Below the pieces are notes generated by a model, which was not told the DNA's origin, searched no databases, and saw only the letters and a program-made list of their open reading frames with translations. Of a DNA stretch of 64,000 nucleotides, positions 33,565 to 43,283 are shown in pieces. How positions within the stretch are numbered: the stretch's first letter is position 1; each line of letters begins with the position of its first letter. The position numbers and the translations under genes were made by a program. The stretch is from Alkaliflexus imshenetskii DSM 15055 (GTDB taxonomy: Bacteria; Bacteroidota; Bacteroidia; Bacteroidales; Marinilabiliaceae): positions 2,056,820 to 2,120,819 of the forward strand of contig NZ_KI912105.1 of the NCBI RefSeq assembly GCF_000517065.1, read 5' to 3'.

Positions 33565-36339
33565 ATGTCTGAAACAAAACCAAAATTGTTCCTGCTTGAT
33601 GCCTATGCGCTTATCTTCAGGGCCTACTACGCATTTATCCGCGCACCGCGAGTAAACTCAAAAGGGATTAACACTTCGGCAGCTTATGGTTTCACCAACA
33701 CCCTGCTTGACATACTCAAGCGCGAAAACCCATCACACCTGGCTGTGGTAATTGATTACTCCGGCCCTACTTTTCGCAACGAAATGTATCCCGAATACAA
33801 AGCACACCGCGAAGCCACGCCCGAAGACATCAAAAAATCAGTTCCACAAATCAAATCCATATTAGAAGCATTAAACATCCCGCTTATTTCTATATCAGGA
33901 TATGAAGCCGACGATGTGATTGGTACTTTGGCCGTGAGAGCATCAGAAGAAGGCTATATGACTTATATGGTTACTCCCGATAAAGATTATGCACAGCTTG
34001 TAAATGAGAATATTGTCATGTACAAACCGAAGTCGCGCGGCAATGAAATAGAGATATGGGGAACAGAGCAGGTATGTGAAGAATTTCAAGTGCCCAGTCC
34101 CATCAATGTGGTGGACGTACTGGCACTTTGGGGCGATGCTGCTGACAACATTCCGGGTTGCCCTGGCATCGGGGAGAAACGCTCAAAAGAGCTTATCGCA
34201 AAATACCATAATCTGGATGGCGTATACGCAAATATTGAAGATTTTAAAGGCAAACAAAAAGAGAATCTCATTGCATACCGTGACCAGGTTGAACTGGCGC
34301 GCAAACTGGTAACCATCTGCACCGAGGTGCCTGTTGAAGACCAACTGTCTGACTTTAATATAAAAGCGCCAAACCTGGAGAAACTGCGGGCGATAATGGA
34401 CGACCTGGAGTTTAAATCGCTTTGGGAGCGAATTTCAGGCGAAAACAAAACAGTAAAACCAGCACCTTCACAAGGGTCGCTTTTTGATGTAGCAGAAGTA
34501 AGCATTCAGCCTGCTGTTAGCAGCTACAAAACAATTGAGGATGTGCCGCATCAATACTATTTGGTAGACAATGAAATGGCCATAGCTTCTCTGTCGATGG
34601 AACTGTCAATGCAGGAAAGTTTCTGTTTTGATACAGAAACCACCGGACTGGATGTGTGGAACGACTCACTGGTAGGCATCGCGTTTGCCTGGAAGTCCCA
34701 TGAAGCCTATTATATGCCGCTTTCAGCCAATAAGATGGAGGCTATAACACAATTGTCAAAACTTAAATCCGTTTTCGAAAACAAAAACATCCTCAAAATT
34801 GGCCAAAACATCAAGTTTGATGCTTTGATGCTTAAAAGCTACGGCATAAATGTAAATGGGCCATTTTTCGATACAATGGTAGCACATCACCTGATTCAGC
34901 CGGGCTTGCGACACAACATGGATTATCTGGCCGAAATTTACCTGAACTACACGCCAATATCCATTGAATCACTTATCGGAACAAAAGGCAAAAATCAGGG
35001 CAGCATGAGGGATATAGCCATCGATAAAGTTAAGGAGTATGCAGGCGAGGATGCCGACATCACCTTTCAACTTAAGGAAGTTTTGGAACGAGAACTGAAA
35101 AAAGATGGATTAACCTCTTTTTTTAATGAGGTTGAAATGCCTTTAATTGAAGTTTTAATTGAAGTGGAGTACAACGGTGTTCGCATCGATGTGGAGGAGT
35201 TAATGCAGTCTGACAAAGTATTGGAATCACGCCTGAACACATTAGAAGCTGAAATCATTCAAATGTCAGGTCGTGAATTTAACGTTAACAGTCCTCGACA
35301 AGTTGGTGAAATATTGTTTGATAAGTTAAACATCGACAGTAACGCTTCAAAAACAAAATCGGGTCAGTATACCACCAACGAGGAGACGCTTCAAAAGATT
35401 AAAGACCGGCATCCTATCATTCCCTTAATTTTGGAACAAAGAGGACTTAAAAAATTGTTATCCACCTATGTATATGCATTACCTGAACTTGTAATTAAAG
35501 CAACCGGACGTCTTCACACTTCATACAATCAAGCCACCGTGGTAACCGGCAGATTGAGCAGTAGCAATCCAAACCTTCAGAATATTCCGATTCGAGACGA
35601 CGAAGGAAAAGAGATTCGCAAGGCCTTTACAGCACGGGATCATGAGCACACTTTCCTAAGTGCCGACTACTCTCAAGTTGAGCTAAGGTTAATGGCACAT
35701 CTCTGTAAAGATGAACATTTAGTGGCTGCATTTAACCGCGGAGAGGACATTCATGCCGCTACTGCAGCGCGAATCTTCAACGTGTCTATTGAAAACGTAA
35801 CCTCAGACATGCGCAGAAAAGCAAAAACAGCCAACTTTGGAATTATTTATGGCATCAGCGCTTTTGGGTTAGCCGAACGACTAAACATCTCGAGAAGCGA
35901 AGCAAAATCAATCATCGATGGCTACTTTGAAAGTTTTCCTGGCGTTAAAACATACATGGACAACTGTATTCGCCTGGCACGGGAGAGTGGTTTTGTAGAA
36001 ACATTGTTCGGAAGAAAGCGTTACTTACCCGATATCAACTCCAGAAATGCAGTGGTGAGAGGAATGGCCGAACGCAATGCCATCAATGCCCCTATTCAGG
36101 GAACTGCTGCAGATATAATTAAAAAAGCCATGGTCGATATCCAAAAACGTTTAACCGAAGCCAAACTTGAGACTAAAATGATACTTCAGGTACATGATGA
36201 ATTGAACTTTGATGTGCCAAACCAGGAACTCCATATTGTAAAATCACTTGTTAAAGATGCCATGGAATCGGCATGCAAGCTTAGCGTTCCACTGGTAGTT
36301 GATATGGGCGAAGGAAAAAACTGGCTCGAAGCCCATTAA
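33565..36339 (+). CDS. polA: DNA polymerase I
   Basis: 924 residues (E. coli 928) with all three domains. The 5'-3' exonuclease domain (1-290) has FLLDAYALIFRAYYAF, GYEADDVIGTLA and a helix-3-turn DNA-binding run GCPGIGEKRSKELI. The 3'-5' proofreading domain is intact, with FDTETTGLDVW (Asp356, Glu358), IGQNIKFDALML and YAGEDADITFQL, so proofreading should be active. The polymerase domain has motif A LSADYSQVELRLMAHL (Asp701), the O-helix RRKAKTANFGIIYG and motif C LQVHDELNFDV (Asp878). It fills gaps in repair and removes Okazaki primers. Monocistronic, with a terminator overlapping the convergent uvrC end. Confidence 0.97.
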   Translation: MSETKPKLFLLDAYALIFRAYYAFIRAPRVNSKGINTSAAYGFTNTLLDILKRENPSHLAVVIDYSGPTFRNEMYPEYKAHREATPEDIKKSVPQIKSILEALNIPLISISGYEADDVIGTLAVRASEEGYMTYMVTPDKDYAQLVNENIVMYKPKSRGNEIEIWGTEQVCEEFQVPSPINVVDVLALWGDAADNIPGCPGIGEKRSKELIAKYHNLDGVYANIEDFKGKQKENLIAYRDQVELARKLVTICTEVPVEDQLSDFNIKAPNLEKLRAIMDDLEFKSLWERISGENKTVKPAPSQGSLFDVAEVSIQPAVSSYKTIEDVPHQYYLVDNEMAIASLSMELSMQESFCFDTETTGLDVWNDSLVGIAFAWKSHEAYYMPLSANKMEAITQLSKLKSVFENKNILKIGQNIKFDALMLKSYGINVNGPFFDTMVAHHLIQPGLRHNMDYLAEIYLNYTPISIESLIGTKGKNQGSMRDIAIDKVKEYAGEDADITFQLKEVLERELKKDGLTSFFNEVEMPLIEVLIEVEYNGVRIDVEELMQSDKVLESRLNTLEAEIIQMSGREFNVNSPRQVGEILFDKLNIDSNASKTKSGQYTTNEETLQKIKDRHPIIPLILEQRGLKKLLSTYVYALPELVIKATGRLHTSYNQATVVTGRLSSSNPNLQNIPIRDDEGKEIRKAFTARDHEHTFLSADYSQVELRLMAHLCKDEHLVAAFNRGEDIHAATAARIFNVSIENVTSDMRRKAKTANFGIIYGISAFGLAERLNISRSEAKSIIDGYFESFPGVKTYMDNCIRLARESGFVETLFGRKRYLPDINSRNAVVRGMAERNAINAPIQGTAADIIKKAMVDIQKRLTEAKLETKMILQVHDELNFDVPNQELHIVKSLVKDAMESACKLSVPLVVDMGEGKNWLEAH

Positions 36340-36396
36340 ATTAAATTGTGGATTACCGTACAAAGGAGTAGGTTTTATGTGTGGTGATAAAACAAC

Positions 36397-36431
36397 AGGG
36401 ACTGCGCGAACATGGCAGTCCCTATTTTTTT
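36397..36431 (+). terminator. Terminator of polA, overlapping the uvrC 3' end
   Basis: Stem AGGGACTGC / GCAGTCCCT (36397-36405 with 36415-36423) with a 9-base loop, followed by A and a run of seven T. The T-run forms the last codons of uvrC on the other strand (AAAAAAATAG). Confidence 0.85.
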
Positions 36432-38251
36432 GCAATATCTTGTCCAAAATAATCCTGGATAGATTTGGCTCTGGCAGCACCTACAACATCTTTCAACTCA
36501 TCAAATGATGCAGATTTAACGCCTGATAACGATTTAAATCTATTGAGAAGTGATTCCATCGTTTTGCTTCCGATTCCGGGAATAGATTCTAACTTCGAAA
36601 CAAAAGCACCTTTGCTGCGTTTGTCACGATGAAAAGAAATTCCGAATCGGTGGGCTTCATTTCTAAGGTGCTGAATTAACTTTAACGACGGCGTATTCTT
36701 ATCCAGATAAAGAGGCACCGGATCTCCGGGATAAAAGATTTCCTCAAGTCTCTTGGCAATTCCAATTATGGCAATTTTATCACCTAAATTCAATTCGTTT
36801 AACGCATTCATGGCTGATCCAAGCTGTCCTTTACCGCCATCAATCACTATCAGTTGAGGTAAAGAACTCCCCTCCTCCAACATACGCCGATACCGCCTAT
36901 GCACAACTTCTTCCATCGAGGCAAAGTCGTTAGGTCCTTCCACTGTCTTTATATTAAAATGGCGGTAATCCTTCTTGGAAGGCTTGCCATTTTTAAACAC
37001 CACGCAGGCTGCAACCGGATAGGCTCCCTGAATGTTAGAGTTATCGAAACACTCAATGTGAACCGGCAGTTGTTTTAACCTAAGATCTTTTTGTACTGTT
37101 TCCAGAAGCTGCACATGTCGGGGTGTTTTTAAGTTATTTGACTCCTGCTTCAACTTCTCAAGCCTGTAAAACTTTGTGTTGCGTTCAGACAATTCAAGTA
37201 ACTTCTTTTTATCACCTATCTGTGGAATTGTAAACTCCACACCTTTCAATGTGACATCAGGTTTAAAAGGAAGAATAATTTCAGGCGCATTGCTCTGCAA
37301 CCTGTCTCTAATCTCAACAATGGCAAGAGATAGTAATTCACTCTCCGATTCCTGTAGCCGCTTTTTATACTCAATGGTATGTGCCTGAACAATGGCGCCA
37401 TTTAGAACTTTCAAAAAATTGATATAAGCAGATTTCTCATCACTCAGAATAGAGAACACATCCACATTGTCAATCTTTGGATTTACGATGGTTGATTTGC
37501 TTTGGAAACCAGTTAAGAGTTTAATGCGCTGCTTTATCTCCTCGGCCTCTTCAAATTTATAATCAGTCGCATATTGATGCATCAAATCTTTCAGGTAACG
37601 TATTACAGACCCAATATTGCCTTTGAGAATGTTGCGTATGTCTTCTATGTAGTTCTGATAATCAGCTTCGGTTTGTAAACCTTCACAAGGCGCTTTGCAG
37701 TTCCCCAGGTGATATTCCAAACATCGTTTAAACTTGCCTTTGGCGATATTGTCAGCAGTAAGTTGTAGTCGACAAGTACGAATCGGATACAAGTGACGAA
37801 ACAGTTCGATGAGTGTGCGCACCATTACCACAGAAGTGTATGGCCCAAAATAGAGACTGCCATCACGTATCAGTTGACGTGTTTGATATACTCTGGGAAA
37901 GGGTTCGTTACGTACCACAATCCATGGAAAAGATTTGTCATCCTTTAAAAGCACATTGTACCGAGGCTGATACTTCTTGATGAGATTATTCTCAAGCAAC
38001 AACGCATCCTCTTCGGTATCGACCACAATGTGGCGGATGGTTCGTATTTTTTTAACCAACACGCGTGTTTTGCCATTCTCTGGCTCTCGGTTAAAATAGG
38101 AGGCAACACGCCGCTTTAAGTTCTTTGCCTTGCCCACATAAATAATCCGATCGTTCTCATCGAAAAACTGATACACACCCGGATTGGTTGGTAAAGTTAC
38201 AACGATACCTCTGAGAGATTCCAGATGGCTATTGGCAAGTAGAAAACTCAT
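36422..38251 (-). CDS. uvrC: UvrABC system protein C
   Basis: 609 residues, as usual for UvrC. The N-terminal GIY-YIG nuclease is VYQFFDENDRIIYVGKAKNLKRRV, cutting 3' to the lesion. The Cys-rich CLEYHLGNCKAPCEG follows, then the UvrB-binding UVR motif KFEEAEEIKQRIKLL at about 225. The C-terminal RNase H-like endonuclease half has IECFDNSNIQGAYPVAACVV (catalytic Asp) and VIDGGKGQLGSA (second Asp), and a tandem HhH closes it (LESIPGIGSKTMESLLNRF). Its ATG overlaps the ade stop (ATGA), so the two are co-translated. Confidence 0.97.
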   Translation of the reverse strand: MSFLLANSHLESLRGIVVTLPTNPGVYQFFDENDRIIYVGKAKNLKRRVASYFNREPENGKTRVLVKKIRTIRHIVVDTEEDALLLENNLIKKYQPRYNVLLKDDKSFPWIVVRNEPFPRVYQTRQLIRDGSLYFGPYTSVVMVRTLIELFRHLYPIRTCRLQLTADNIAKGKFKRCLEYHLGNCKAPCEGLQTEADYQNYIEDIRNILKGNIGSVIRYLKDLMHQYATDYKFEEAEEIKQRIKLLTGFQSKSTIVNPKIDNVDVFSILSDEKSAYINFLKVLNGAIVQAHTIEYKKRLQESESELLSLAIVEIRDRLQSNAPEIILPFKPDVTLKGVEFTIPQIGDKKKLLELSERNTKFYRLEKLKQESNNLKTPRHVQLLETVQKDLRLKQLPVHIECFDNSNIQGAYPVAACVVFKNGKPSKKDYRHFNIKTVEGPNDFASMEEVVHRRYRRMLEEGSSLPQLIVIDGGKGQLGSAMNALNELNLGDKIAIIGIAKRLEEIFYPGDPVPLYLDKNTPSLKLIQHLRNEAHRFGISFHRDKRSKGAFVSKLESIPGIGSKTMESLLNRFKSLSGVKSASFDELKDVVGAARAKSIQDYFGQDIAKK

Positions 38252-39897
38252 GCTTTTTCAAAAAGAGGAACAAAATCAAATTTATTGACGTCAAACAGCC
38301 CTTTGTCACCGAGTTTTAAAGATGGGATAACCAACAACGACAAAAAAGAGAGTGTCATAAACGGTGCCCGGAGCGTGGAGCCTAACGTGTGAGCCATCTG
38401 ATCTAACGTCTCATACTTCTTAGCCACAACCTCACCCCGTTCAATACTCATCAAGCCTCCAACAGGCAATGGCAAAATTTCTGTATAAGAACCATCAGAA
38501 GCAGCAATACCACCAGCGTTTTCTATCAAAGCATTTACAATGCGTACAATAGATTCATCATCCACGCCGGCAACAATGATATTGTGACTGTCGTGCGCCA
38601 CAGTGCTGCCCAATGCGCCCCGCTTTAAGCCCATATTCTTCACAAAACCAACGATGGGTTTCTGAGGGTGGTATCTGTTAACAACAACCAATTTCAGAAT
38701 GTCAGAGGAAAGATCAGACACAACCTCTTCTCCTGAAATGAGTGTGGGGTTCCATTTAAATTCATTTGTCAAAAGTTCTCCATCCATGACTTCAATAACG
38801 CGTATATGCTGGGTGTTGTTTGGCAAATAGACTTTGACGTCATCCGGCGAAATTGCGTTGCAATTAAAAACATTTACTGGACTCACATCGGGTAGATTAA
38901 AGTTGATGCCATTTGCTAGAGAATAAACCAGTACACCATCAATATATGTATTCTGCACATTAAAGTCAGACAAGTTATCCACTACAATTAAATCCGCAAA
39001 ATCACCTTCGCGGAGTAGCCCAACTGGCAAACCATAATGTTCAGCAGGCACTACGGTAGCAGAGCGTATCAAATCAAAAAAATCTACTCCCTTTTCCAAA
39101 CCAAGCCGAATCAATTTGTCGATATGCCCTTTTTGAATCAGCTCATCGGGGTGACTGTCATCCGTACAAAGCATTATGCTGTCGGCATGCTTTTCGAACA
39201 GTGGATAAAGGGACGAGAAATTTCGAGCAGCACTTCCCTCCCGGATTTGAATTTTCACTCCAAGCTTCAACTTCTCGAGAGCTTCCGCTGGAAATGCACA
39301 TTCATGATCTGTCGATATTCCGGATGCCACATATTTTTTAAGAGACTCCCCGGTGAGCCCGGGCGCATGACCATCAACGGGTTTTTTCGCTGCCTTTGCA
39401 GCATTTAACTTGGCATGCACTTCAACATCATCATAGACCACTCCCGGAAAGTTCATCATTTCGGAAAGAAACCATATATCTTTGCGGCTGAGTAATCGCG
39501 ACACAACTTCACTGTTGAGATTTGCACCAGAAGTTTCAAAACTGGTGGCAGGCACGCATGAGGGCGCCCCAAAGAAAAACTTAAGCGGCACTTTATTACC
39601 ATCCTCAATCATAAATTCAACGCCCTTCTCCCCGGCCACATTGGCAATTTCATGAGGATCTGTAACCACTCCTACTGTTCCACGTGAAACAGCCAACTCG
39701 GCAAACCGCGAGGGCGTGAGCATGGAGCTTTCAATATGCACATGTGAATCTATCAGTCCAGGCAAAATAAAACAATCAGGAGCTGTGTCTGTTTTGCGAA
39801 TTTCCTGAATAATACCATCGCAAACAACTATTTCGCCTTTATAAATGTCGCGTGTAAACACGTCTACAATATTTCCTCGTAAAATAAGATTACTCAT
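38248..39897 (-). CDS. ade: Adenine deaminase
   Basis: 549 residues of the amidohydrolase superfamily, converting adenine to hypoxanthine and ammonia. Metal motifs in order: LIDSHVHIESSMLTP, TDPHEIANV, KKPVDGHAPGL, STDHECAF, LCTDDSHPDEL. The C-terminal domain shows VAHDSHNIIVAGVDD and GGIAASDG, both typical of Ade. It overlaps uvrC by 4 bases and follows mnmG on the same strand after about 180 bases. An exact parS site is embedded in its coding sequence at 39676-39691, where it encodes VSRGT of the conserved AVSRGTVGVVTDPHE stretch. Uncertainty is small; bacterial Ade is a clear family. Confidence 0.95.
   Translation of the reverse strand: MSNLILRGNIVDVFTRDIYKGEIVVCDGIIQEIRKTDTAPDCFILPGLIDSHVHIESSMLTPSRFAELAVSRGTVGVVTDPHEIANVAGEKGVEFMIEDGNKVPLKFFFGAPSCVPATSFETSGANLNSEVVSRLLSRKDIWFLSEMMNFPGVVYDDVEVHAKLNAAKAAKKPVDGHAPGLTGESLKKYVASGISTDHECAFPAEALEKLKLGVKIQIREGSAARNFSSLYPLFEKHADSIMLCTDDSHPDELIQKGHIDKLIRLGLEKGVDFFDLIRSATVVPAEHYGLPVGLLREGDFADLIVVDNLSDFNVQNTYIDGVLVYSLANGINFNLPDVSPVNVFNCNAISPDDVKVYLPNNTQHIRVIEVMDGELLTNEFKWNPTLISGEEVVSDLSSDILKLVVVNRYHPQKPIVGFVKNMGLKRGALGSTVAHDSHNIIVAGVDDESIVRIVNALIENAGGIAASDGSYTEILPLPVGGLMSIERGEVVAKKYETLDQMAHTLGSTLRAPFMTLSFLSLLVIPSLKLGDKGLFDVNKFDFVPLFEKA
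39676..39691 (+). promoter_or_regulatory. parS: parS site 1 (ParB binding), inside ade
   Basis: TGTTCCACGTGAAACA is an exact match to the ParB/Spo0J recognition consensus TGTTNCACGTGAAACA. Such sites cluster around the replication origin and load ParB/SMC for chromosome segregation. This copy lies in the coding sequence of adenine deaminase. Confidence 0.85.
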
Positions 39898-40060
39898 AAA
39901 AATGGCTTTAATAATTGTGTAACTAGACAGAAACTGTGATAATAATAAAATTACTGGAGAAGGGGCTTCGCGTTATAAGGATTCGGCTGGTGACTATAAA
40001 ATGGTTTATCACTGGCACCGCTGCGTAGACTAAACGCTCTAATATGTAATAATTCGTCGT

Positions 40061-40076
40061 TGTTCCACGTGAAACA
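40061..40076 (+). promoter_or_regulatory. parS: parS site 2 (ParB binding), abutting the mnmG stop
   Basis: TGTTCCACGTGAAACA, the same 16-mer as the copy in ade, lies 385 bases from it. It ends exactly one base before the mnmG stop codon on the opposite strand, in the ade-mnmG spacer. Confidence 0.88.
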
Positions 40077-41954
40077 CTATCGACCCATTAATACCAATAA
40101 CACATTAATATCGCTTGGTGAAACTCCACTTATTCTGGATGCTTGCCCAATCGTTTCAGGGTCTATCTTTTTTAGCTTCTGCCTACCCTCCGTTGAAATG
40201 GTGTGTATCTCCTCATAGTTAAATTTACCTTTTATGCGAATGTGCTCAAGGCGTTTTAACTTATCGGCTATTATCTTCTCACGTGAAATATAACCTTCAT
40301 ATTTAATTACAATCTCTGCTGCTTCAATTATCTCCTCGTATCGATCTATAGGTATCTGATCACAATATGTATTTAATGGTTTATACCATTTTACCAAGTC
40401 GAGAAGTTTAACCTGAGGACGCGAAATGATATCAATAAGTTTTATACCTTGAGAAAGCGTGGCAGAACCAACAGAAGTCAGAAAGTCATCCACATCAATT
40501 GGTTTAATACTATGACTCCTTAAGAAGTCGATCAGGCCATTTCGATGCTGGAGTTTTTGATTTAAGAGATCTAAACGATAATCATCTGCCAAACCAATAT
40601 CATAGCCCTTTGGTGTTAACCTAACATCAGCATCATCCTGACGGAGTAATATACGATACTCAGCTCGGCTGGTAAACATACGGTAAGGCTCATCTACCCC
40701 TTTGGTAATTAAATCGTCAATTAACACACCAATATAGGCTTCATCACGCTTAAGCACAAAAGGTTCTTTCTGCTGCGCAGAAAGCGCTGCATTAATACCA
40801 GCTATCAATCCCTGAGCTGCTGCTTCCTCATAACCGGTTGTTCCATTAATTTGTCCAGCAAAATATAGCCCCTCAATAAGCTTTGTCTCTAAAGTGGGCT
40901 CTAACTGCGTAGGATCGAAAAAATCGTACTCAATGGCATAACCGGGACGAAAATACCGTGCATTCTCTAAACCAGGAACCATTTTTAAAGCTTCAAACTG
41001 AGCACTCATTGGTAAAGAACTGCTAAAACCATTAAGGTAATATTCAATGGTATGCTCTCCCTCAGGCTCAAGATACAACTGATGCCTATCCTTATCCTTG
41101 AAGGTTACAATCTTCGTCTCAATACTTGGACAATATCGCGGACCTAAACTCTGAATGGTTCCATTATACATTGGACTTTCGCTTAAACTCGCTTCAAGTC
41201 GATCGTGAACCTGCGAATTGGTATAAGTGAGATAACAACTACGCTGATGTAAAATTTTATTAGATACAGGCAGATAACTGAACTTATAAAAATTATCCTC
41301 TCCTTGCTGTTCTTCAAGTTTAGAAAAATCTATGGTGCGTGCGTCAATACGAACTGGTGTGCCAGTTTTCATCCGATCAGTTTTAAAACCGGCGGCAAAT
41401 AATTTTTCGGTAATACCATAAGAAGCCGGTTCGGAAATACGTCCACCCTTCACCTGAGTAGAACCGATGTGCATTAAACCGTTCAGAAAAGTTCCCGTAG
41501 TAAGAATGATTTTTGATGCAAAGAATTTAACACCCAATTGAGTGATAACACCGGAAACACAATTGTTATCTAAAATTAGATCTACAACAGAATCTTGCCA
41601 AAATGATACTCTGGGAATCTGTTCCAGCGTTTCGCGCCATTTAGTTGAGAAAACCATGCGATCACATTGAGAACGTGGCGACCACATAGCCGGACCTTTA
41701 CTGCGATTCAACATGCGAAACTGTATCGAAGAGGCATCGGTGACTAATCCCATACGTCCCCCCAGCGCATCAATTTCTCTCACAATCTGACCTTTTGCGA
41801 TGCCACCAACAGCGGGATTACAACTCATTTGAGCTATCTTATTCATGTCCATTGTAATAAGCAAAGTCTCCATTCCCATGGTACCGGCCGCCGCCGCTGC
41901 CTCACACCCTGCGTGACCTGCTCCAATTACAATTATATCAAAATCATATTTCAT
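40077..41954 (-). CDS. mnmG: tRNA uridine-5-carboxymethylaminomethyl(34) synthesis enzyme
   Basis: 625 residues (E. coli MnmG 629). The FAD-binding start is [21 protein letters not shown], followed by [21 protein letters not shown]. The signature [15 protein letters not shown] and C-terminal [19 protein letters not shown] (second FAD contact) are present, and the C-terminal helical domain binds MnmE. With MnmE it modifies wobble U34 of several tRNAs. The start is set at 41954 ([13 protein letters not shown]); the 23-codon upstream extension is hydrophobic by chance. mnmG (gidA) lies near oriC in many bacteria, in agreement with the adjacent parS sites. Confidence 0.97.
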   Translation of the reverse strand: MKYDFDIIVIGAGHAGCEAAAAAGTMGMETLLITMDMNKIAQMSCNPAVGGIAKGQIVREIDALGGRMGLVTDASSIQFRMLNRSKGPAMWSPRSQCDRMVFSTKWRETLEQIPRVSFWQDSVVDLILDNNCVSGVITQLGVKFFASKIILTTGTFLNGLMHIGSTQVKGGRISEPASYGITEKLFAAGFKTDRMKTGTPVRIDARTIDFSKLEEQQGEDNFYKFSYLPVSNKILHQRSCYLTYTNSQVHDRLEASLSESPMYNGTIQSLGPRYCPSIETKIVTFKDKDRHQLYLEPEGEHTIEYYLNGFSSSLPMSAQFEALKMVPGLENARYFRPGYAIEYDFFDPTQLEPTLETKLIEGLYFAGQINGTTGYEEAAAQGLIAGINAALSAQQKEPFVLKRDEAYIGVLIDDLITKGVDEPYRMFTSRAEYRILLRQDDADVRLTPKGYDIGLADDYRLDLLNQKLQHRNGLIDFLRSHSIKPIDVDDFLTSVGSATLSQGIKLIDIISRPQVKLLDLVKWYKPLNTYCDQIPIDRYEEIIEAAEIVIKYEGYISREKIIADKLKRLEHIRIKGKFNYEEIHTISTEGRQKLKKIDPETIGQASRISGVSPSDINVLLVLMGR

Positions 41955-42353
41955 ATCGATAAAAAAAGAAAGGCAATGAAATGTAACAAAAAGTAAACTT
42001 AACGGGATTAATAAAAATGGCAACGATAAAAAAATATAACTCCTTTCTACAACTGAATAAAGTCAACTTAAAAAATTCTACTTCCAGATTGTTTACTAAA
42101 TGAAAATTTTATATTCTTTTCCATTTCTATAAAACCTTTAACCAGCAAAAATAAGTAAAACAAATGAAATAGAAAGATGTTAATACTTAATCAAAATATT
42201 TAAAAATAGAGATACTTAAATATTTTAAAATAGCGCTCTAATAAACATAATTAAGAGTCTGTGCTCGTCATATAATAATTAGGCAAACACCTACAATGGG
42301 GTGAAACAAACCACAGGTGGTAAAAATAGAGGAATAAATTGATTTACAGAATG
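41955..42353. other. AT-rich intergenic region upstream of mnmG
   Basis: 399 very AT-rich bases between ybeY and mnmG with no gene. The clearest structure is a perfect 11-base inverted repeat AAAATATTTAA / TTAAATATTTT (42194-42204 and 42217-42227). It may act as a weak terminator for the ybeY transcript or be an AT-rich operator. No DnaA-box cluster was found here. Confidence 0.4.
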
Positions 42354-42782
42354 TTAATGCACTAATCCTGAAAGCTTCTCGAGCCAGAAATCTTCCTGGG
42401 CACGCATTTTTATGCGATCAGCATCTGTTGAATCATCCCAGCCTAGAAGATGCAATACACCATGAACGATGACACGATGCAACTCATCGTGAAATGAAAG
42501 GTTGAAATTGGCGGCATTACTTTCAACAGTATCTACGCTAATGAATAAATCTCCGGAGATAGTTTTCCGAGACGAGTAGTTGAAAGTAATAATATCTGTG
42601 TAGTAATCGTGATTTAAAAATTGACGATTCATCTTAAGAAGATACTCGTCGCTACAAAAGACAACAGAGAGAGACCCTACAGTTTTAAGTGTTGATTCTA
42701 TAACTTCCTGCAACCAAGATTCGGCCTTTGTATAATCAAACAAAGGTTTCTCAACATCTTCGTTATAGAAAGCTATACTCAC
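42354..42782 (-). CDS. ybeY: Endoribonuclease YbeY (16S rRNA maturation)
   Basis: 142 residues (E. coli 155). The metalloprotein core is HRVIVHGVLHLLGWDD: two of the three canonical His of HxxxHxxxxxH are present, while the third position is Asp; I recall Asp here in Bacteroidota homologues. The upstream YTDIITFNYSS strand (family 'xTDVLSFP') and the GDLFIS strand also match. YbeY acts in 16S rRNA 3'-end processing and late 70S quality control. It starts 3 bases after the RsbW-like ATPase gene and is co-transcribed with it. Confidence 0.93.
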   Translation of the reverse strand: MSIAFYNEDVEKPLFDYTKAESWLQEVIESTLKTVGSLSVVFCSDEYLLKMNRQFLNHDYYTDIITFNYSSRKTISGDLFISVDTVESNAANFNLSFHDELHRVIVHGVLHLLGWDDSTDADRIKMRAQEDFWLEKLSGLVH

Positions 42783-42785
42783 AAA

Positions 42786-43181
42786 CTAAGCGATATTGAA
42801 AAAAAGTGAAACCTGGTTGCCCGAATCATTAAACTCAATTCTGTCAGCGAGATGATTCATAAGAAAAATACCTCTACCATGCGTTCGTTCAATATTCTCT
42901 GGCAAGGTGGGATCAGGCAGATTATTATAATCAAAGCCGGGACCACAGTCATGTATACAAAACTGAATTTCTTTGTCAGTCACTTGATATTCCAATACCA
43001 CATCCTTTTCCCTGTCGAGTTTGTTACCATGCACAATGGCATTGTTTACACCTTCAACAACGGCTAAAAGTAATTTCCCGTAGATATCTGTATGAATCTT
43101 GTATTCTGCGGATATCTCGTCAATCAGCTTCTCAACGAGGCTTATATTATGTATTTCTGATTTTAGTATCATCCGGTTCAC
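42786..43181 (-). CDS. RsbW-like ATP-binding protein (anti-sigma factor type)
   Basis: A 131-residue single GHKL ATPase domain. The N-box is LLLAVVEGVNNAIVHGNK, G1 IHDCGPGFDY and G2 RTHGRGIFLMNHLAD. No sensor, dimerisation or receiver domain is attached, so it fits HATPase_c_2 serine kinases of partner-switch systems (RsbW/SpoIIAB). It is coupled to ybeY with a 3-base gap. No STAS antagonist or PP2C phosphatase is adjacent, so its partner must lie elsewhere. The start may be the first ATG at 43181 or three codons inside. Confidence 0.88.
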   Translation of the reverse strand: MNRMILKSEIHNISLVEKLIDEISAEYKIHTDIYGKLLLAVVEGVNNAIVHGNKLDREKDVVLEYQVTDKEIQFCIHDCGPGFDYNNLPDPTLPENIERTHGRGIFLMNHLADRIEFNDSGNQVSLFFNIA

Positions 43182-43283
43182 TTGCCTTGCGTTTTAATGT
43201 AAGTTAGATAACCATAGGGCTATAATTCAATATTTACCTTATACTAAAATATCTATAAAGAGTTTCCTAAATTACAGATTATT

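Noticed and set aside
40275-40290. CTTCTCACGTGAAATA inside mnmG as a fourth parS
   Set aside because: Four mismatches to the consensus; ParB sites tolerate very few, so treated as chance.
40077-42023. Longer mnmG start at 42023
   Set aside because: The extra 23 residues precede the FAD-binding strand that begins the family; the ATG at 41954 fits.
41955-42353. The AT-rich gap upstream of mnmG as the origin or an RNA gene
   Set aside because: No DnaA-box cluster, no strand switch there, and no stable RNA fold beyond an AT-only inverted repeat.
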